Shown piece after piece: positions 60,318 to 64,000 of a DNA stretch of 64,000 nt. Within the stretch, counting starts at the first letter, position 1. Each line of letters opens with the position of its first letter. The position numbers were made by a program, and so were the translations under genes. The notes under the pieces are model-generated. The model was not told where the DNA came from. It made no database searches and saw only the letters and a program-made list of their open reading frames with translations. The stretch lies in contig QHYH01000086.1 in the NCBI GenBank assembly GCA_003223215.1, forward strand, positions 81,264-145,263, written 5' to 3'. The DNA comes from Acidobacteriota bacterium. GTDB lineage: Bacteria; Acidobacteriota; Terriglobia; Acidiferrales; UBA7541.

Positions 60318-60680
60318 ATGGACCAAGCCCTGGCCGATGCGATCTTGCTCGCCCACCTGGCGTTCATTGTGTGGGTCATGTCTGGTGCGTTGGCAACGCG
60401 AGCGCGCGCTGGGCTTGCCGCGTTACATATCGTCTCGGTCGTCTACGGCATCGTCGCGGAACTCGGGCCTTGGCCGTGTCCGCTTACCCTTGCGGAGAAT
60501 TTCTTCGAAGCGCGCGCTGGCCTCTTACCTTACCAAGGTCCGTTCGTGCTGCATTATCTGGACGCGATCGTATACCCCAACCTTCCGCCCGCGCTGGTCC
60601 TCACCTCCGGCGTGCTGGTGTGCTTCATCAATCTCTTGATTTATGGCTTTCGCCTGTACCGACACTTGGCCAAACGCTAA
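60318..60680 (+). CDS. DUF2784-family membrane protein
   Basis: A 120-residue protein with four hydrophobic helices: LADAILLAHLAFIVWVM, AALHIVSVVYGIVAELG, and two in the C-terminal half (LVLTSGVLVCFINLLIYGF). The motif GPWPCPLTLAENFFEARAG is the DUF2784 signature. Function is unknown. It lies 131 bp after the acyltransferase; convergent with the htrA-type gene. Confidence 0.88.
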   Translation: MDQALADAILLAHLAFIVWVMSGALATRARAGLAALHIVSVVYGIVAELGPWPCPLTLAENFFEARAGLLPYQGPFVLHYLDAIVYPNLPPALVLTSGVLVCFINLLIYGFRLYRHLAKR

Positions 60681-60790
60681 CTAAGTGTAGTGACCAAAGA
60701 TGCTTTGACAAAACCGCTCAGGAATTTCGCAAGTGTCGGAAGGACTCACCGGAGTAAGACGGCGTTCGATTCCGCCGCAAGGGTGAATGT

Positions 60791-61957
60791 TCACTTGGCG
60801 TCGCGCTCGCCGAGCTTGAGGGGAACTTCCATTTTCTTCCCGCCGCGATACACCGTGACGTTAACGGTTTCGCCCGGGCGGTGGTGGTTGAGGATCACGT
60901 TGAGGTCAAACTGGTTCGCGACCTTCTGGCCGTCGATCGCCACCATGACGTCACCGCCGATATAAAATTTTTGCAGGCCGGCCTGGACAAGACGATCGCC
61001 ACCATGGATGCCGGCCGCGTCGGCAGGCCCACCCTTTTCCACCGTTTCTACCAGCAGGCCTTCTTGCACGGGCAGATCCAGCGCCTCCGCCAGACCGCCC
61101 CCAAGCCCAAACGTTACTACGCCCAAGTAGGCGCGATGCACGCGGCCGGAAGTGATGAGATCGTTGGCGATATTCTTCGCGGTGTTGATAGGAATGGCGA
61201 ACCCGATACCTGCCGTAGTGCCGCTCGGCGTGTAAATCGCCGTGTTGATGCCAATTACATCGCCGTGTGTGTCGATCAGCGGGCCGCCGGAATTGCCGCG
61301 ATTGATCGCCGCGTCGGTCTGGATGGCTTCGTCAATGAATGCCGTCTGGCTGGTTTGCACCGTGCGACCGAGCGCGCTGATCACGCCCGTAGTAAGCGTG
61401 GACTGGAAACCAAACGGATTTCCGATCGCCAGAACCTTCTGTCCAACCTGAAGCGCGTTGGAGTCCCCAAGCTTCAAGGCGGCGAGTTGCTTCCCTTTAG
61501 GGTCGATCTTGATGAGCGCAACGTCATTGCGCTGGTCGGCGCCAATGTATTTGGCCGCGTGCCGAGATTGATCTCCGAGAACCACTTCGATGGACTGCGC
61601 TCCTTCGACGACGTGGTAGTTGGTGAGAATGTAGCCGCGCGGATCGATGATGAAACCCGAGCCCGCACCCTCGACCGGCACCGGGTCCATGAAGAAGTCG
61701 TACTCGGTCGCTTTGGTGAGGATATTGGCCACCGCCGGCGAGGCCTGGCGGTAAATGCGCACATTGATGGACTCGTCTTCGGTCAATCCCGAGTCGCGCG
61801 CGGCCACCTGAGATAGACCGGAGCTGCGAAGCGGCACGGCTTCCACTTTGGACGGCCCGTGGGGGCCAAAACGAGCGCCGGCCCAGAAGGCACCCAGGAT
61901 CAGCACCAGCGCGGCAAGAAAGATGCGCGCGCGATTCGATGTGTTCCCTAAGTTCAT
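60791..61957 (-). CDS. HtrA/DegP-family periplasmic serine protease
   Basis: A 388-residue protein with AAGGGAC before ATG 61957. A membrane-anchoring helix (IFLAALVLILGAFWAGARFG) is followed by a trypsin-like domain with His in TNYHVVEG, Asp in RNDVALIKID and Ser in NRGNSGGPLID, then one PDZ domain (LAEALDLPVQEGLLVETVEKGGPADAAGIHGGD). One PDZ copy and no SDSS loop resemble DegS-like or short HtrA. It degrades damaged envelope proteins or senses them. It is the first gene of a minus-strand group with coaE and folD upstream. Confidence 0.92.
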   Translation of the reverse strand: MNLGNTSNRARIFLAALVLILGAFWAGARFGPHGPSKVEAVPLRSSGLSQVAARDSGLTEDESINVRIYRQASPAVANILTKATEYDFFMDPVPVEGAGSGFIIDPRGYILTNYHVVEGAQSIEVVLGDQSRHAAKYIGADQRNDVALIKIDPKGKQLAALKLGDSNALQVGQKVLAIGNPFGFQSTLTTGVISALGRTVQTSQTAFIDEAIQTDAAINRGNSGGPLIDTHGDVIGINTAIYTPSGTTAGIGFAIPINTAKNIANDLITSGRVHRAYLGVVTFGLGGGLAEALDLPVQEGLLVETVEKGGPADAAGIHGGDRLVQAGLQKFYIGGDVMVAIDGQKVANQFDLNVILNHHRPGETVNVTVYRGGKKMEVPLKLGERDAK

Positions 61958-62017
61958 CGGTTATGTCCCTTCCTGTGCACGCGATGCCTCTAGTATAGGC
62001 ACAATTGCGACCGTAGT

Positions 62018-62626
62018 TCACTGCGCCGCCTTGCTGCGGTGAAGCTTGGCGGCCAATGCTTCCACCTGCTGACGGGTTTCATCGAGGGTGCCGGAGCAGT
62101 CGATTTTCTCCGTGGCATAACGCAACTTCTCTTCCACCGGCATTTGCGCGGCGATGCGGCGGCGGGCTTCGTCTTCTCTCATGCCACGTCCAGCCAGGCG
62201 TTCCAGCTGCTGCTCGGGGCGGCACCACGCAACCACCAGTCCGTCAAGATGTTTGTGCAGGCCGGCCTCGACGACGAGCGCCGCTTCAACGAACGCGGCG
62301 TCACGCGTCCCCTGGCGTCGCCATTCGTCAAACTGGCGGGATACCGCGTCGGCGACGCGCGGGTGGACAATGGCGTTCAAGCGAGCGAGTTTCGCGCGGT
62401 CCGCGAAGACGAGAGCTCCAAGCTTGACGCGGTCCACGCGGGCTTGACCGTCGGTGATCGATGGGCCAAATTCGCGAAGGACTTGTTCGTAGGCCGGCTG
62501 ACCGGGCTCAATGAGTTTGTGGGCGAGCGCGTCGGCGTCAAGAACCGAGAAACCTAGTTCGCGCAGCATCGCCGCGACCGCGCTCTTGCCGCTGGCGATG
62601 CCGCCGGTCAATCCAAGTCGCAACAT
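62018..62626 (-). CDS. coaE: dephospho-CoA kinase
   Basis: ATG 62626 (MLRLGLTGGIASGKSAVAAMLRELG) gives about 202 residues; a TTG at 62635 overlapping the folD stop is the alternative. The P-loop is GLTGGIASGKS, then DADALAHKLIEPGQ, and HPRVADAV. It catalyses the last step of CoA synthesis. It starts within 10 bp of the folD stop, so the two are translated together; the tetrahydrofolate and CoA enzymes are otherwise unrelated. Confidence 0.94.
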   Translation of the reverse strand: MLRLGLTGGIASGKSAVAAMLRELGFSVLDADALAHKLIEPGQPAYEQVLREFGPSITDGQARVDRVKLGALVFADRAKLARLNAIVHPRVADAVSRQFDEWRRQGTRDAAFVEAALVVEAGLHKHLDGLVVAWCRPEQQLERLAGRGMREDEARRRIAAQMPVEEKLRYATEKIDCSGTLDETRQQVEALAAKLHRSKAAQ

Positions 62627-62635
62627 TTTTTTCAA

Positions 62636-63592
62636 TCACCGGGCCGATGCCGTGGATTGCGACGTGGAAACCGCCGGTGAAGCGCGGCGGAGACGCGCAG
62701 CCTTGACGGTGTTGCTCATAAGCATGGTGATAGTCATGGGGCCGACGCCGCCGGGAACCGGCGTGAGCGCGCCGGCAGTGTTGACGGCAGCGGGATGAAC
62801 GTCGCCGACGAGGACAGAGCCTTTGGCGCGGAATTTTTCCAGACGCGCCGGGAAATTGCGGAGCAGACGCTCGGCTTCGGTGGGGTCCTTGATGGTGTTG
62901 GTGCCTACGTCGATGACCGCGGCGCCGGGCTTGATCCAGTCGGCCTCGACGAAAGCAGGTTTGCCCATGGCGGCCACGACGATGTCCCCTCGGCGCACCA
63001 CCTCCGGGAGATCCCGCGTTTTGGAATGGCAGATCGTGACGGTAGCGTTGGCGTGCATGAGGAGGAGGGCCAGGGGCTTGCCGACGATGTCGCTGCGGCC
63101 GAGAACAACGGCATTCGCGCCTTCCATCGGAACATTGCCGCGCCGGAGAATCTCCATGCAGCCCGCCGGAGTACAGGCAACCAGCCCGGGACGCCCGCTG
63201 GCGAGGCGGCCGAGGTTGACCGGATGGAAGCCGTCCACGTCTTTCGAGGGATCGACGGCTTCGAGGATGCGTTTGGTGTCCACCTGCGGCGGAAGAGGCA
63301 GCTGCACGAGGATACCGTCCACGTTATTGTCGTGATTCAAGTCGTCCACAACAGCAAGAAGCTCCCGCGTGGTGGCGCTTTCCGGGGGTGTAAGGAGGCC
63401 GCTCGAGAGGCCAAGCTGTTCGCAAGCGGCGATCTTGCTTTTCACGTAGAGTTGCGAGGCGGGGTTTTCGCCGACGAGGACGGCAGCGAGGCCCGGCCGA
63501 ACGCCCGCAGCGGCAAGCAGGCGAACTTCGTCTTTCAGTTCGGCAAAGATTTCGTCGCGGATTTTGAGTCCATCGAGAATGCGTGCCGTCAT
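62636..63592 (-). CDS. folD: bifunctional methylenetetrahydrofolate dehydrogenase/cyclohydrolase
   Basis: ATG 63592 (MTARILDGLKIRDEI) gives about 318 residues; the frame is open 74 codons further upstream without homology. Motifs: VGENPASQLYVKSKIAACEQLG (catalytic Lys in YVKSK), GILVQLPLPPQVD, KDVDGFHPVNLG, PAGCMEILRR and the NADP site VVLGRSDIVGKPLALLLM. It interconverts methylene- and formyl-tetrahydrofolate. A C-terminal tail of about 25 residues (RLRRASPAVSTSQSTASAR) is longer than usual. Confidence 0.94.
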   Translation of the reverse strand: MTARILDGLKIRDEIFAELKDEVRLLAAAGVRPGLAAVLVGENPASQLYVKSKIAACEQLGLSSGLLTPPESATTRELLAVVDDLNHDNNVDGILVQLPLPPQVDTKRILEAVDPSKDVDGFHPVNLGRLASGRPGLVACTPAGCMEILRRGNVPMEGANAVVLGRSDIVGKPLALLLMHANATVTICHSKTRDLPEVVRRGDIVVAAMGKPAFVEADWIKPGAAVIDVGTNTIKDPTEAERLLRNFPARLEKFRAKGSVLVGDVHPAAVNTAGALTPVPGGVGPMTITMLMSNTVKAARLRRASPAVSTSQSTASAR

Positions 63593-63854
63593 CGAGCGCT
63601 CGCTTTCGTGCAGCGAAACAGAATCATAACACACGGAAAAAAACATACCTTGTGACTGATGACGGGTTGACCCAGCCTCGTGAAGCTCAGGTACCGCCGG
63701 GCGGCGGATCCGGGACCACGTCAAGGTGCACCTCGGCGGCGATTCCAGACGGGAACCGCGGTAGCGCCAGGGAGCTGGCGGCGGTTTGGGGTGTGGGCGG
63801 AAGTTAGTCACCACGGGCAGTCCTAGTGTACTGTCCCAGGAATAACTAGCCAGA

Positions 63855-64000
63855 CTATTCTTCTCCTTTCCGGCGGCGCCGGGGCTCGGTGCTGCCCGGT
63901 TTTATCGACTCCAATTTCGCCCGGGCGCGCTCAATCTTCTTCAAGATATCCTCGAGTTTGGCCGTCCAGACGAAAGGTCGCGGATTCTCATTCCACGCGG
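63855..64000 (-). mobile_element. IS630-family transposase, C-terminal end (cut by window edge)
   Basis: The minus-strand frame entering from the window edge reads AWNENPRPFVWTAKLEDIL, then KKIERARAKLESIKPGS and a basic end, with a stop at 63855. The NExxxPFVWTxxxExIL pattern is the C-terminal signature of IS630-type DDE transposases. Only about 48 codons are in view. Beyond the stop, the segment TGTACTGTCCCAGG, bounded by CTAGT (63823) and ACTAG (63845), may be the IS end; IS630 elements duplicate a TA. Whether the element is intact cannot be seen. Confidence 0.75.

Overview
The window looks like one contiguous piece of chromosome from a GC-rich Gram-negative bacterium, most likely an acidobacterium (Acidobacteriota, Terriglobia-like). 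This placement is inference. It rests on a secreted protein with a carboxypeptidase-regulatory-like domain, a remnant of the large TonB-dependent receptors common in that phylum, a GT2/GT4/methyltransferase glycoconjugate cluster, a single-domain heptose kinase, an Mqn-type menaquinone gene, and many secreted proteins with no clear family. No rRNA, tRNA or CRISPR array was recognised.

Layout. 1-5.7 kb: end of a secreted regulatory-domain protein, an ergothioneine operon (egtB-egtD) and, divergently, a three-gene quaternary-amine/osmoprotectant ABC importer. 5.7-12.2 kb: Tat-exported Gfo/Idh/MocA oxidoreductase, nine-haem cytochrome c, beta-propeller protein, two abutting pseudogene remnants (SpoIIE-type phosphatase and GNAT) and a secreted protein. 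12.3-16 kb: small membrane/secreted proteins, a Trm112-like protein and heptose kinase. 16.2-23.7 kb: a minus-strand housekeeping run (ddl, arginase, asnS, TIM-barrel isomerase, gamma-glutamyltransferase, mqnD). 24-28.7 kb: poorly characterised secreted proteins, a degenerate receiver domain, DinB-like protein and glutaredoxin-like protein. 29.4-32.9 kb: a sulfur-carrier cysteine cassette (cysteine synthase, JAMM peptidase, MoaD/ThiS carrier ending Gly-Gly-Cys4, MoeB-rhodanese) followed by a CDGSH protein. 33.3-35 kb: diguanylate cyclase plus PilZ protein. 35.3-42.1 kb: glycosyltransferases, FHA protein, TPR protein, dGTPase-like protein, RDD protein and outer-membrane barrel. 42.3-46.6 kb: trehalose-type operon encoding a membrane receptor-like GT20 fusion, a DUF5752 protein and a TreT-like enzyme. 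47.4-58.2 kb: HhH-GPD protein, the classical DUF177-rpmF-plsX-fabD-fabG-acpP-fabF lipid operon, then etfB-etfA, a cupin and ETF-quinone oxidoreductase. 58.2-64 kb: FecR-like protein, DUF374 acyltransferase, DUF2784 protein, HtrA protease, coaE, folD and the end of an IS630-type transposase cut by the window edge.

How the genes work together. The strongest functional units are: ergothioneine synthesis; protein-thiocarboxylate cysteine synthesis, where the carrier tail implies proteolytic maturation by the neighbouring JAMM enzyme; trehalose-type disaccharide synthesis, apparently tied to a membrane sensor; fatty-acid synthesis; and the ETF electron-transfer chain. Decay is also visible: a phosphatase remnant with two frameshifts, an N-truncated acetyltransferase, a TonB-receptor fragment and a frameshifted small secreted gene. 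Dispersed inverted repeats sit at several intergenic sites and one lies inside a coding region.
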